Below are positions 17,265-26,320 of a stretch of 64,000 bases of DNA, piece by piece (the stretch's first letter is position 1; each line of letters begins with the position of its first letter). The stretch comes from BNWE01 sp964369545 (lineage in GTDB: Bacteria; Pseudomonadota; Alphaproteobacteria; UBA3830), in NCBI GenBank assembly GCA_964369545.1, contig CAYJFA010000004.1, positions 70,098 to 134,097 of the forward strand. Reading direction: 5' to 3'. A program made the translations under genes and the position numbers. The notes below the pieces were generated by a model that had not been told where the DNA came from, ran no database searches, and saw only the letters and a list, made by a program, of their open reading frames with translations.

Positions 17265-18016
17265 ATTTCTGCCTTATTTTTTTTATTTAAAAATTCACTT
17301 ACACCTTTCTGTTTAAAATCGGTAGAAAATAAAGATCTAAACATCTGTCGCTCAGATTTTATGCCTTGATTAAGTCCAACATTTTGAGACATTCTTACAG
17401 CTTCTTTTATCATTTGTGTACTCATAATAGATTTTGCCGCAATTTTTTCAGCTAATACCATAGATTTTTTGAGAAGATCTTCTTCGTCTGTTAAATATGA
17501 AACAATTTTGAGATTTGCTGCTTCTTCTGCTGAAATAAATCTGCCGGTCATCATTATTTCGTTAGCGATTTTTGGTCCTACTATTTTAGGAAGTATTTGT
17601 GTTCCTCCCATTCCAGGCATAATTCCAAGATTCACTTCAGGAAATCCAAAAGTTGCGTTTTTAGCGGCAATAATGATATCGCACATAAGCGCAAGCTCGA
17701 ATCCCCCTCCTAAAGCATATCCAGAAACAGCTGCTATTACAGGTATTTTAATATTAAAAAGAGCTTCCCATTTATAATCGATAAAATCGTCTAGATATGC
17801 GTTTTCATACGAAAGGGCACTTATTTCGGATACATCTACGCCAGCCGCAAATGCTTTTTTGCATCCCGTTATTATTAAAACTTTTGCTGTTTTCTCGATA
17901 TTCGCAATTTTTCCATAAATTTTGTTTATAAAATTGCTAGATAGCACATTCAATTTTTTAGGATTATTCAGCTTAAGAATTGCGATTGAGTTTCTTTGTG
18001 ATAGCTCAACTGGCAT
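17261..18016 (-). CDS. Enoyl-CoA hydratase/isomerase (crotonase family)
   Basis: Crotonase-fold enzymes hydrate or isomerise enoyl-CoA thioesters, classically in fatty-acid beta-oxidation. The 251-residue protein shows AFAAGVDVSEI (oxyanion hole), SGYALGGGFELALMCDIIIA with one catalytic Glu, and FGFPEVNLGIMPGMGGTQ with the second, so both acid/base residues are present. Length is normal. It overlaps the DUF1476 gene upstream by 11 bases and vgrG downstream by four, so all four genes of this strand form one operon. That is an odd setting for vgrG. The substrate chain length cannot be read from the sequence. Confidence 0.93.
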   Translation of the reverse strand: MPVELSQRNSIAILKLNNPKKLNVLSSNFINKIYGKIANIEKTAKVLIITGCKKAFAAGVDVSEISALSYENAYLDDFIDYKWEALFNIKIPVIAAVSGYALGGGFELALMCDIIIAAKNATFGFPEVNLGIMPGMGGTQILPKIVGPKIANEIMMTGRFISAEEAANLKIVSYLTDEEDLLKKSMVLAEKIAAKSIMSTQMIKEAVRMSQNVGLNQGIKSERQMFRSLFSTDFKQKGVSEFLNKKNKAEM

Positions 18017-18338
18017 TTTTAAATCCTATTGATTTATTTTTTATTCTTGCTTCAACAGTTTTTATTTTTTGTTTAATTATTTCTTCTGTCATGTGAATGT
18101 TAGCTCTTCTAAAGTCTGATAGAATTTTATCTACCATTTTTCTTTCGTTGGGTATCGTAAGATACGAGAAAATTATGTTTCTTACATATTTACTGAGGAC
18201 AAGGCCTTTATATCCCAGTCTTCCAGCTGCCCATTTTGCTATTATTTTATTTCTCTGCGCGGTTTTGTAAAACTTATCCTGAAGCAGCTCCATAAGACGA
18301 GGTTCATAAGAAGATTTATCAAATGAAAACATAGGCAT
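18006..18338 (-). CDS. DUF1476 protein (ATP synthase zeta-type inhibitor)
   Basis: DUF1476 is an alphaproteobacterial family; its Paracoccus member, the zeta subunit, inhibits the F1-ATPase. The 110-residue all-helical protein shows the family course: FDKSSYEPRLMELLQDKF, AQRNKIIAKWAAGRLGY, then a DFRRANIHMTEEIIKQKI segment near the end. The ATG giving MPMFSFD is chosen because GGAAGGAGGGG lies just upstream of it; an ATG seven codons earlier overlaps that site. The gene heads the operon with enoyl-CoA hydratase and vgrG and diverges from the cpa locus. Whether it still inhibits ATP synthase in this organism is inferred from the family. Confidence 0.8.
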   Translation of the reverse strand: MPMFSFDKSSYEPRLMELLQDKFYKTAQRNKIIAKWAAGRLGYKGLVLSKYVRNIIFSYLTIPNERKMVDKILSDFRRANIHMTEEIIKQKIKTVEARIKNKSIGFKNAS

Positions 18339-18521
18339 TACGACGACCCCTCCTTCCATCGAACTGGGACTAAATATAATGTTCTTTTATAAGGATATTA
18401 TAAACTTAATACAAAACAAAATAATTTTTGTTGTAATTGCAATATTGAATTTTAACGTCTTTTTTACATTATCAATGCTATCGTTTTTATAGTTCTTGTT
18501 TTAAAAGGAAAAATATTTTCT

Positions 18522-19091
18522 ATGATTTGGTGTGTTTTTGGACTTGTTCTTTTGATAATCAGCATCAATGACTTCTTATTTTTCAGAATAGAAAATGAAA
18601 ATATTCAATTTCTTTTAGTTCTGTATGCCATTTCTTGTGTTTTCGGAATTTCTGGTACTAATTTTTTATTTGGGTTAACTATTGCCGTCAGCATCTTTGT
18701 CATTACGTGGACTTTAAATCAATATAATTTAATTGGAGGCGGGGATGTTAAACTCTTATTTCCCCTATTGTTATTTTCAGAAAATAATTTAACCGCTTTT
18801 ATGATGGGAGTGTCCATTTCGGGATTAATATTATCCTTCATATATATAGTATTCGGCAGATATATCTTCTTTTTTAGGAGGAGAGTCGTAACTTGGTTAT
18901 ACATTTTTTATAAAAAAAGAAAGAAATCAGCATTATTAAATATTGTTTTACTTTCATTGGGTAGGATTACTAAGAAAGCTGTTTCATTAAAACAATGTGT
19001 TATTAGCAATTTGAAACAGGAAATACCGTATGGAGTGGCTCTATCTTGTGGCGGTTTTTGTGTAATAGTAGAAAATTTGTTGTCTAGGTGA
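18522..19091 (+). CDS. cpaA: Prepilin peptidase CpaA/TadV (A24 aspartic peptidase)
   Basis: CpaA cleaves the leader of Flp-type prepilins at the inner membrane. The 189-residue protein is a multi-helix membrane protein carrying the two catalytic aspartates of family A24: Asp17 in SINDFLF and the Asp in the GGGD motif at residues 72-75 (NLIGGGDVKLLFPL). A longer, basic C-terminal half with further helices is a bit larger than the minimal TadV. It opens the Tad operon, and the cpaB start lies four bases after its stop. The substrate pilin gene (flp) is not in the window. Confidence 0.85.
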   Translation: MIWCVFGLVLLIISINDFLFFRIENENIQFLLVLYAISCVFGISGTNFLFGLTIAVSIFVITWTLNQYNLIGGGDVKLLFPLLLFSENNLTAFMMGVSISGLILSFIYIVFGRYIFFFRRRVVTWLYIFYKKRKKSALLNIVLLSLGRITKKAVSLKQCVISNLKQEIPYGVALSCGGFCVIVENLLSR

Positions 19092-19095
19092 TGTT

Positions 19096-20457
19096 ATGAA
19101 TAACAAGAAAGATGTTCTGCCGATAATTATAGCAGCTGTAATAGCTCTTTTGATTACAGGTATTGTCAGGTGGCTTTTACCCTTGTCATCACAAAATTCG
19201 AAACAAGAATCAGCTAAAAATGAAGTTTCAATGCCCGAAATACCTTTAATGGTAAAAGTAGAAAAAAAGAAAATCATTGAACAGCATGTTTTAATTACTG
19301 CAAAAGACATCAAAAAAGATGAAAAAATAACCGGCGATCATTTTATATGGAAAAAATGGCCAGAAGATGCGATGCAGCCTTATTTTGTCGCAAAAAATGA
19401 TAATGGTACGCCCCTAAATAATGGCGCAGATTATAGCAATGCTTTATCTATGTGGGCAAAAACAGATATTCCAAATGGGATTCCTCTCACTATGAGTATG
19501 TTGAGTTCTGAGGATCCACAGAAAAAAGCAGAAGAAGAGAAAAAAAAGAAAGAAGAAGAGGCGAGAAAGAAATTAGAAACAGAAAAAGCGGAGTCTTTTA
19601 TAAAGAAGGGAATGAGGGCTGTAACATTTTCTATAGATCAGCGATCTGCAAGTTCTTCAAATATGCTTGAACCAGGAGATCTGGTTGATGTTTTAATTAT
19701 GGAGCATCGGGCAGATAAAATGAGGACTTATAAATATAAAGCCTTAAAAATTTTAGCTATAGATGGAGTAACAAAATTTGAAAGTGCGAAAAGAAAAGCG
19801 GAACATAATACTTTATTAAGCAACGTTAATATTGGTGTACCTAATTTCTTAGCTCCTAAGAATGTTACTCTTGAGGTAAAGGAAGAGCTAGTTGAAGTTA
19901 TGTTGAAACAATCTAACGCAAATGGAATAGTTCTTTCTATAAGAAGTCAATCGGAACCAGCAGATAATAAGTTTGAAGATGAATCAGAAAATTTAATGTC
20001 AGAAGAAAATTCGAACACGATTTTAGATGGCATTTTAAGCATAAATAAATCAAATCCGACGGATGCTCTTTTGGAGGAAAAGGCTAGAAAAGAAGCGGAA
20101 GAACGGAGCATGTCAATATTAATGAATAATATAAGCATGGTTAACAGTGCTGAAAGTATGTTTGGAATTAAAAATCCCGAACATGATTCAGCTCATGGAA
20201 AATCCAGCAAAGATTCAGAAAAAGCAGCACTTTCAAAAGATAAAAAAGTATTGTCAAAAGACGGTAAATATGAAATTGTCAGCGGCAAGATTGTGGGAGA
20301 GGATCCAAAAGAAGATCCAAAAACTGTAATAGTATACAGAAAATTAACTCCGACAGCTGTAAAGTTTAATGAATCTGGAAAAATTATGGATGGAAATGGA
20401 AGTAGTAGCGGTAGTGGAGAATCAGGTGTTTCTTCAAGATCAATATTTGGAAAATAG
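19096..20457 (+). CDS. cpaB: Flp pilus assembly protein CpaB/RcpC
   Basis: CpaB is a periplasmic or outer-membrane-associated factor of the Tad secretion channel. The 453-residue protein has an N-terminal transmembrane anchor (IIIAAVIALLITGIVRWLLP) and a SAF-like domain (VLITAKDIKKDEKITGDHF). A charged Glu/Lys coil follows near residues 135-165. The second conserved block is GMRAVTFSIDQRSASSSNML through the LEPGDLVDVLI segment. The C-terminal 200 residues are low-complexity and charged, ending in a Ser/Gly-rich tail (GSSSGSGESG) that resembles the tail of the CpaD-like lipoprotein two genes on. It is longer than the usual CpaB of about 270-320 residues. It sits between cpaA and cpaC. Confidence 0.85.
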   Translation: MNNKKDVLPIIIAAVIALLITGIVRWLLPLSSQNSKQESAKNEVSMPEIPLMVKVEKKKIIEQHVLITAKDIKKDEKITGDHFIWKKWPEDAMQPYFVAKNDNGTPLNNGADYSNALSMWAKTDIPNGIPLTMSMLSSEDPQKKAEEEKKKKEEEARKKLETEKAESFIKKGMRAVTFSIDQRSASSSNMLEPGDLVDVLIMEHRADKMRTYKYKALKILAIDGVTKFESAKRKAEHNTLLSNVNIGVPNFLAPKNVTLEVKEELVEVMLKQSNANGIVLSIRSQSEPADNKFEDESENLMSEENSNTILDGILSINKSNPTDALLEEKARKEAEERSMSILMNNISMVNSAESMFGIKNPEHDSAHGKSSKDSEKAALSKDKKVLSKDGKYEIVSGKIVGEDPKEDPKTVIVYRKLTPTAVKFNESGKIMDGNGSSSGSGESGVSSRSIFGK

Positions 20458-20510
20458 GTAGACTTCTAAAAGATGTGTTGTTTTGTGTGGAGTGTTATTG
20501 GAGTTTTATA

Positions 20511-21989
20511 ATGAAAAAAAAGTGTTTAAGTTGTATTGGTTTCATTTTATTTGCTGTATTTATGGCAAATGAAGCTTTTGGTGCAGCGAAGCAAAAAATT
20601 GTTAAATCGGAACGCGAAGCAGAAATCAATAATCAGCAAGATAATAATTCAGCGAAAAAACCTCAAAAAACAGAACTTCTTTTAAATAGTAATAAGGGAG
20701 CGATAAAAGAAATAGAAGTTAATTCTGTAAATTTTATAAAATTAAAAAGCAAAGCCAATGAAATTTTCATTCCAGATCCAAGTATAGTTGATGTTCAATT
20801 ACTTAGTGATAACTCTTTGTATTTAATGGGGCTGGCACCGGGAGTTACATCTTTGGTGATCAATGATAAAGATGGCAATGTAATGATTGATTGCAGAATT
20901 AGAGTAACGTATCCGTTAAATACAATAAAAGAAGCTATTCTTGAGATGCGTCCAGACGCGGATGTAGAGCTTGTATCGCTTGACAAAACGGTTGTTTTAA
21001 GGGGACGTGTTCCTTCTCCTGAAATTGCCAGTGATATTCAAGATATAGTAGGCAGGTTTGTTAATAGCGATAAAGTTGTTAACAAGCTCGCAATCGAGAC
21101 TTCTACTCAAGTTATGCTAAAAGTAAAAATTGCTGAGGTCTCTAGAGAGCTAACAAAAAATTTAGGAATCAGTTGGAGGGCTATCTCGACAGGGAGCGCA
21201 AATGGACCAAGTTATGGGTTTGCGGGTGGAATTACTAGCAATTTTCTAGGAATGCAAGAAGATGCGGATGCACTAAAGACAGCTATAATGGATCCTACAA
21301 AGGCGCCTTTGGGGATGAGTGAATTCGGTACTCGTTGGCTAGTTCATTCAGGCAGCAAAAGGGGGTTATCTGGTTTAATAGATGCTCTGGCAAATGAGTC
21401 TTTTGCGTCTATTTTAGCGGAGCCTACTATTATAGCTTTATCAGGTAAAAAAGCGGTGTTTAAGTCTGGTGGTGAGCAAGGATACACAGTTTCACAGCCA
21501 GGAGGTACTTCCACTAATACTGTAGAATTTAAGGAGTGGGGAACATCAATTGAGTTTACTCCAATAGTTCTGTCAGAGGATAGAATAAACATAACGGTCA
21601 CTCCAAAGGTGAGTACGTTAGAAACTGTTAGTAAGGATCAACCTCCAGCTCTTACATCAAAAGAAGCTACTACAACCGTAGAATTGGGAAGCGGCCAAAG
21701 TTTAGCCATAGCGGGTTTGTTGCAAAAAACAAATAATACAGGTTCTTCTGAAGTTCCGGGTTTAGCAAGTATTCCGTTGATTGGATCTTTATTTCGCAGT
21801 TCGAATATTAAAACTAGTGAAAGAGAACTTGTCATAATTGTTACGCCATCATCAAAGCAGCTAAAAACTCCGATAGAAATGATTCCAAAAATGTATTCTC
21901 CTTTAGAATCTAATTTGCTTAGGAAGTTTCATAAAAGCGGTAAAAGAAAAGCTGAAAAGCCTATAAGTGCTGGTTTTTCAATAAAATAG
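20511..21989 (+). CDS. cpaC: Tad pilus outer-membrane secretin CpaC/RcpA
   Basis: CpaC forms the multimeric outer-membrane pore through which the Flp pilus passes. The protein (492 residues from the ATG used) has a signal peptide (SCIGFILFAVFMANEAFG) and an N-terminal pilus/secretin domain (IKLKSKANEIFIPDPSIVDV). A BON-like segment follows (VELVSLDKTVVLRGRVPSPE), then the secretin core (residues about 250-450, with LAEPTIIALSGKKAVFKSGG and VELGSGQSLAIAGLLQ, PGLASIPLIGSLFRS). The ATG is preceded by GGAG; the upstream GTG would add a non-signal stretch. Length fits RcpA/CpaC. The protein partners with CpaB and the CpaD-like lipoprotein encoded on either side. Confidence 0.95.
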   Translation: MKKKCLSCIGFILFAVFMANEAFGAAKQKIVKSEREAEINNQQDNNSAKKPQKTELLLNSNKGAIKEIEVNSVNFIKLKSKANEIFIPDPSIVDVQLLSDNSLYLMGLAPGVTSLVINDKDGNVMIDCRIRVTYPLNTIKEAILEMRPDADVELVSLDKTVVLRGRVPSPEIASDIQDIVGRFVNSDKVVNKLAIETSTQVMLKVKIAEVSRELTKNLGISWRAISTGSANGPSYGFAGGITSNFLGMQEDADALKTAIMDPTKAPLGMSEFGTRWLVHSGSKRGLSGLIDALANESFASILAEPTIIALSGKKAVFKSGGEQGYTVSQPGGTSTNTVEFKEWGTSIEFTPIVLSEDRINITVTPKVSTLETVSKDQPPALTSKEATTTVELGSGQSLAIAGLLQKTNNTGSSEVPGLASIPLIGSLFRSSNIKTSERELVIIVTPSSKQLKTPIEMIPKMYSPLESNLLRKFHKSGKRKAEKPISAGFSIK

Positions 21990-22000
21990 TATATGAGGTT

Positions 22001-22702
22001 ATGATGTTTGATTTAAAAAAGAGTTTTGTAAGTTTGAATTTTATAGCTGCAGTCTGTCTTATAACGGGATGTGAAAATAAACCTAATTCTAAATACGTTC
22101 CAGAGTTTGCGAACATTGAGGCGGCTGAAGAAAAGGAAGCTCATTTTTTCTCAACGAATTACAATTTCGATTTTTCTAATGATATTCTTACGCAAATTAA
22201 AAAACTTTTACGTGATGCTAGAGCGGAGGGGGTAGATAATATCGGTTTTATGATCATTTCCAATCGTCTTGTCCCACTTGAAAAACAGGAAGAGATCAAA
22301 CAAAAGATTGTTTCCATAATGAATAAATTTGGTTTCATTAACAGCAGAATAATAGATTCGGGAACTTGCGTATATAAGGAAGCAAAATGTGGGATCCGCA
22401 TCAATATTTTGAAGTATCACGTTGAAGAGCCGGATTGCAGCCCATGGACTGAATCTATAGGTGATGTGGACACTAATAAACAACTGCCGAAGTTTGGAGT
22501 CGCAGGTGTCTATAATTTAAGAGAAATGATAGGAAATAAGGCGGATTTAGTCGTTCCTAGAAAATATCTTGGACAAAACGCGAAAGACGCGATAGATGCT
22601 TCTAAGAGTAGCGGTTCATCAGGCAGTAGCAGTAGCGGAAGTGGGAATAGCAGTGGAAGCAGCAGTGGAAGCAGCAGTGGCAGTTCTGGAATTGGATCTT
22701 AA
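22001..22702 (+). CDS. cpaD: CpaD-like pilus assembly lipoprotein with Ser/Gly tail
   Basis: The 233-residue protein has a lipoprotein leader ending in LITGC (Cys near residue 25), fitting CpaD, an outer-membrane-linked Tad component. The middle (residues about 45-170) holds a soluble domain with a FDFSNDILTQIKKLL segment like the OmpA/CpaD-type peptide-binding fold. A second Cys-containing part and RKYLGQNAKDAIDAS follow. The last 35 residues are almost pure Ser and Gly, encoded by short tandem repeats. The identity rests mainly on position between cpaC and cpaE and on the lipobox, as CpaD sequences diverge strongly. Two ATG codons in tandem make the first residue ambiguous. Confidence 0.72.
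   Translation: MMFDLKKSFVSLNFIAAVCLITGCENKPNSKYVPEFANIEAAEEKEAHFFSTNYNFDFSNDILTQIKKLLRDARAEGVDNIGFMIISNRLVPLEKQEEIKQKIVSIMNKFGFINSRIIDSGTCVYKEAKCGIRINILKYHVEEPDCSPWTESIGDVDTNKQLPKFGVAGVYNLREMIGNKADLVVPRKYLGQNAKDAIDASKSSGSSGSSSSGSGNSSGSSSGSSSGSSGIGS
22606..22699 (+). repeat. Ser/Gly-coding short tandem repeats at the cpaD 3' end
   Basis: The last 94 coding bases are built of AGCAGTGGA-type units, with a 12-base unit AGCAGTGGAAGC repeated back to back near 22650-22680. They encode the Ser/Gly tail of the lipoprotein. Such in-frame repeats can change copy number by slippage without breaking the frame. Confidence 0.7.
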
Positions 22703-22722
22703 GAAATATTGGAGAGTTGTAT

Positions 22723-23967
22723 ATGGCAAATAGTGTTGGTTCAGACTTACCTCATAACTTGATTGGTTTCGTTAATGATCCTGTATCAGAGCAAATAGTA
22801 TTAAATGTAATCAAAGAGATGAACATTGCGTATGCTGAGGCTAGAATTGGTGGAATTAATGATATGGTAGAGTTCTTAAAAAATAATAGAACTCCCAAGA
22901 TACTCATTGCCGATATTTCCAATTCCGAATTACCCATAGGTGATATATCTAAAATTAAGGAAAGTAGCGCTCCTAATTTAAACATTATTGTCGTTGGAAG
23001 TAGAAACGATGTCGGATTATTTAGAGATTTTATGAATATGGGAATTTCCGATTATCTAGTAAAACCTCTAAACAATGCAATATTAAGAAAGGCTATAGAT
23101 GACGCTAATATTGGAGTAAAAAGAGGATTTACAGAAAAATCCGGTAAATTAATACAAGTCATAAGTTCAGTCGGTGGGGCTGGAAGCACTACTATTGCAA
23201 CAAATATTGCATGGATTCTTGCAAATCATCATTTTAAACGAACGGTTATTATGGATTTGGATTTTTCTTTTGGCACCGCAAATTTAATGCTTGATATCAA
23301 AGCGGAGAATTCCTATCTAGATGTTTTGGAATCCCCAGAAAAAATAGATGAATATTTTATTGAAACAATTTTAAGAAAACATAACCAAAGATTGTATTAT
23401 CTTGGCGGTTTATCAGACCTTGTTAGAGGCAATATAGTTGAATTAGAGGCATTTGAAGCTCTTATGGTATTGGTAAAGAAGCAATTTAATTATGTACTAG
23501 TCGATTCTCAACGTGACCTAGGAGGAATCAACAAAATAAGCATGAATAATGCTGATTATTTTATTATTATGATTGAGATGTCTCTTGCATCTGCTCAGAA
23601 TACAGTCCGTTTACTTGAATATTTAAATACAGAACAGCCTGGGAAAAAAGTTTTAATAATTGCAAATAAAATCGGTCTATCCAGCGGTGGAGCTTTGACA
23701 AAAGAGTCCTTTGAAAAAGTGATCGATAGAAAAATTAATTATACTATACCTTTTGATGAAAGTACCGCTCTTGCCGCTGCTAACATTGGTCAGCCTGTGG
23801 CATCTTCTAGTGGAGCGCTCACAGAAATTCTAGAAGATATTACAGATGATCTTTTAGGAAAAAAAGAGACACACGATATTGCAAAAGCGTTACTAAAGAA
23901 AGAAGGATTTACCTTTAATTTTGTAAAAAACAAAGCTTTTGAGTTGCTTGAGAAGTTTGTGAAGTAA
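22723..23967 (+). CDS. cpaE: Tad pilus localisation ATPase CpaE
   Basis: CpaE is a ParA/MinD-like ATPase with a receiver-like N-terminal domain; it places and supports the Tad machine at the membrane. The 414-residue protein has the receiver-like part in residues about 10-130 (ending in NMGISDYLVKPL). The ATPase part starts with a deviant Walker motif, ISSVGGAGSTTIATNIAW, and has the MDLDFSFGTANLMLD segment and VLVDSQRDLGG. The ATG is used because GGAGAG lies at the right distance; a TTG two codons earlier is possible. It sits between cpaD and cpaF as in Caulobacter-type loci. Confidence 0.93.
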   Translation: MANSVGSDLPHNLIGFVNDPVSEQIVLNVIKEMNIAYAEARIGGINDMVEFLKNNRTPKILIADISNSELPIGDISKIKESSAPNLNIIVVGSRNDVGLFRDFMNMGISDYLVKPLNNAILRKAIDDANIGVKRGFTEKSGKLIQVISSVGGAGSTTIATNIAWILANHHFKRTVIMDLDFSFGTANLMLDIKAENSYLDVLESPEKIDEYFIETILRKHNQRLYYLGGLSDLVRGNIVELEAFEALMVLVKKQFNYVLVDSQRDLGGINKISMNNADYFIIMIEMSLASAQNTVRLLEYLNTEQPGKKVLIIANKIGLSSGGALTKESFEKVIDRKINYTIPFDESTALAAANIGQPVASSSGALTEILEDITDDLLGKKETHDIAKALLKKEGFTFNFVKNKAFELLEKFVK

Positions 23968-23984
23968 TTTAGGAGGAAATATAA

Positions 23985-25340
23985 ATGACTTCGAATCCTG
24001 ATATTAACCACAACAAAGAAGCGGTTGTAGATGAATCTCCTATTTTGACTGTATTTCGTAAAGAAGCTCACGAAACAATGCTTAATCGCATTAATCTTGC
24101 CTCTGCCTTTAAGTTAAGTCCACAGGAATTACGTGCAGAAATTGAGTCTTTCGTTTTTGATTATGCTCAGGAAAGACGTGCTCAGATTACAAAACGCGAG
24201 CAGATTGGTATTGCTCGTGAACTCGTCGATGATATGATCGGTTTAGGTCCTCTTGAAATTCTTTTAGAGGATGAAGCCATATCTGATATTGTTGTAAATG
24301 GTCCGCATCAAATATATGTGGAAAAAAAAGGGTTAATGCAACTTGCGCCTGTGAAATTTAGAGACGATGCGCATTTATTACAAATCGCACAGCGTATTGC
24401 TCATAGAGTTGGACGACGTGTAGATACATCAAGTCCTCTTTGCGATGCAAGATTACCTGATGGAAGTCGTGTTAATATCGTAGCTCCTCCGATTGCATTA
24501 GATGGAGCGTCTATTTCTATACGTAAATTTTCTAAAAAGGCATTGGATTTACATACACTAGCTAAATATGGCGCTCTTACTGAAGAAATGGTTAAAGTTC
24601 TTCAGATAGCCTCTACGTGCGGATTAAATATCATCGTTTCCGGAGGTACTGGGTCTGGAAAGACTACTCTTTTGAATGCTTTATCGCAGCTTATTGATTC
24701 GCGTGAACGTATTGTAACGTGTGAAGATGCTGCCGAGCTTAAATTGCAGCAACCGCACGTGGTTAGATTGGAGAGCAGGCCTCCAAATATCGAAGGAAAA
24801 GGAGAGATAACGATTCGTGATCTTGTTAAGAATGCTTTGCGTATGCGTCCTGACAGGATCGTAATCGGAGAGGTTCGTGGCACAGAGTGTATAGATATGT
24901 TACAAGCCATGAATACAGGACATGATGGTTCTATGTCCACTATCCATGCCAATAAGGCCAAGGAAGCGTTTATACGTCTTGAAAATATGGTTGCCATGTC
25001 AGGTTTTGATCTTCCGAGTGAGGTTGTTAGAGCGCAGATAGCTGGTGCAGTTAATTTGATCGTGCAGACTGAACGTTTGCACGATGGTTCTAGAAAAGTC
25101 ACTGAAATAGTTGAAGTTACCGGCATGACTGAACGCGGAGATATTGATTACCAGCATTTATTTAAATTTGTTCCTATGGGGGAAGTGGATCATAAAGTAT
25201 TTGGAAGATTCGAAGCCTGTACTGATCGTCCGCTATTTTTAGAAAAAGCTATTACGTATGGGTTAGACAAAGAGTTATTGTCTATTATGAGAAAAGCCTT
25301 AGATGAAGCTGGGAGAAATGACAATGATTCCACTTATTGA
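23985..25340 (+). CDS. cpaF: Tad pilus assembly ATPase CpaF/TadA
   Basis: CpaF is the hexameric secretion ATPase that powers Flp pilus extension and retraction. The 451-residue protein shows the N-terminal alpha domain (residues 30-100), the Walker A motif GGTGSGKTTL near residue 220, and TCEDAAELKLQQPHVVRLE. The Asp box RMRPDRIVIGEVRG and the His box TGHDGSMSTIHAN complete the PilT-like core. The AGGAGG ribosome binding site is the best in the locus and base use is cleaner than in its neighbours, suggesting high expression. Its end overlaps the start region of tadB. Confidence 0.97.
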   Translation: MTSNPDINHNKEAVVDESPILTVFRKEAHETMLNRINLASAFKLSPQELRAEIESFVFDYAQERRAQITKREQIGIARELVDDMIGLGPLEILLEDEAISDIVVNGPHQIYVEKKGLMQLAPVKFRDDAHLLQIAQRIAHRVGRRVDTSSPLCDARLPDGSRVNIVAPPIALDGASISIRKFSKKALDLHTLAKYGALTEEMVKVLQIASTCGLNIIVSGGTGSGKTTLLNALSQLIDSRERIVTCEDAAELKLQQPHVVRLESRPPNIEGKGEITIRDLVKNALRMRPDRIVIGEVRGTECIDMLQAMNTGHDGSMSTIHANKAKEAFIRLENMVAMSGFDLPSEVVRAQIAGAVNLIVQTERLHDGSRKVTEIVEVTGMTERGDIDYQHLFKFVPMGEVDHKVFGRFEACTDRPLFLEKAITYGLDKELLSIMRKALDEAGRNDNDSTY

Positions 25341-26316
25341 ACCACTTGCCCTATTTATTATAGCTTTTATTTGTTTTTTTATAATATATAAAATTTTATA
25401 TAAGAACGAGCAAGTAGAAGACTATAATAAAATATTAGAAAAAAAAATTTTAACACTTTCACAACAGCAAGACATGCTGCTTGAGTCTGCCAATGAAAGA
25501 GTTTCAACTTTTATAAAATTAGAGCATGAAGAATTTAGTCAAGGAGGAGAGGGAAGTGATACTATAAACGATAAAATCAAAAGGATTATGAAGAAAGCTG
25601 GAATATCGGATATGTCTGTTCTGACTTTTAGCCTTTTATGTTGCCTTGGCGGAAGTGGTTTTGCAGCATTCATTATTCATTTTGATTTTTTAAATTTTAT
25701 AACAGGTCTTCCTATAGGTTTTTGTATTGGGGCGTATTTAATATATAATTTTTTAGCTTCTCAAGCAGCTAAAAAAAGAATGGCTTTTTTAAAACAGTTT
25801 CCTGATGCAATTGATATGATTATCAGAGGAGTTAAAGCGGGATTAAATATTAATCGAATTATAAGGCTAGTCAGTATAGAGTCTAAAGATCCCATTGCAA
25901 GTGAATATAGAACCATAAGTCAGAAATTTGATCTTGGTATGGAGCCGGAAAAAGTACTCGTCGAAGCTGCTGAAAGAATAGATATTGAGGAATTTAGATT
26001 TCTTGTTGTTGCTTTGGTTTTGCAAATGGAAAACGGCGGCGTTCTGGGAGAAATTTTGATGAATCTATCAAGTCTTGTCAGAAAAAGGCTTGAATTAGGG
26101 TTAAAATTGAAGGATATGTCAGCAGAGGCGAGAATGTCAGCTATTGTTATCAGCGCTTTGCCATTTGTATTTGCGGGCATTATGATGATTGTAAATCCGA
26201 ACCACTTGAGTGAATTTACTAAGCCTGGATCTGGTCAAACTTTATTAAAAATTGCCATTGCTTTATTTAGCATAGGCTCATTTTTAATGGTAAAAGCAAC
26301 AAAAATTAAGGTATAA
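25324..26316 (+). CDS. tadB: Tad pilus inner-membrane platform protein TadB
   Basis: TadB and TadC form the inner-membrane platform on which CpaF acts (T2SSF domain family). The 330-residue protein has an N-terminal helix (residues about 8-22), two helices near residues 100-145, the conserved cytoplasmic region with FLKQFPDAIDMIIRGVKAGL and a GGVLGEIL segment, and two C-terminal helices. The third in-frame ATG is chosen because GGGAGA lies seven bases before it; the gene then overlaps cpaF by 17 bases. Length matches TadB. Confidence 0.93.
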   Translation: MIPLIEPLALFIIAFICFFIIYKILYKNEQVEDYNKILEKKILTLSQQQDMLLESANERVSTFIKLEHEEFSQGGEGSDTINDKIKRIMKKAGISDMSVLTFSLLCCLGGSGFAAFIIHFDFLNFITGLPIGFCIGAYLIYNFLASQAAKKRMAFLKQFPDAIDMIIRGVKAGLNINRIIRLVSIESKDPIASEYRTISQKFDLGMEPEKVLVEAAERIDIEEFRFLVVALVLQMENGGVLGEILMNLSSLVRKRLELGLKLKDMSAEARMSAIVISALPFVFAGIMMIVNPNHLSEFTKPGSGQTLLKIAIALFSIGSFLMVKATKIKV

Positions 26317-26320
26317 AAGT

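Noticed and set aside
20475..20510. GTG start for the secretin gene
   Set aside because: It would put 12 residues before the signal peptide; the ATG at 20511 has GGAG and a canonical leader.
24602..25126. 174-codon antisense frame within cpaF
   Set aside because: Shadow of a strongly coding gene; no start signal.
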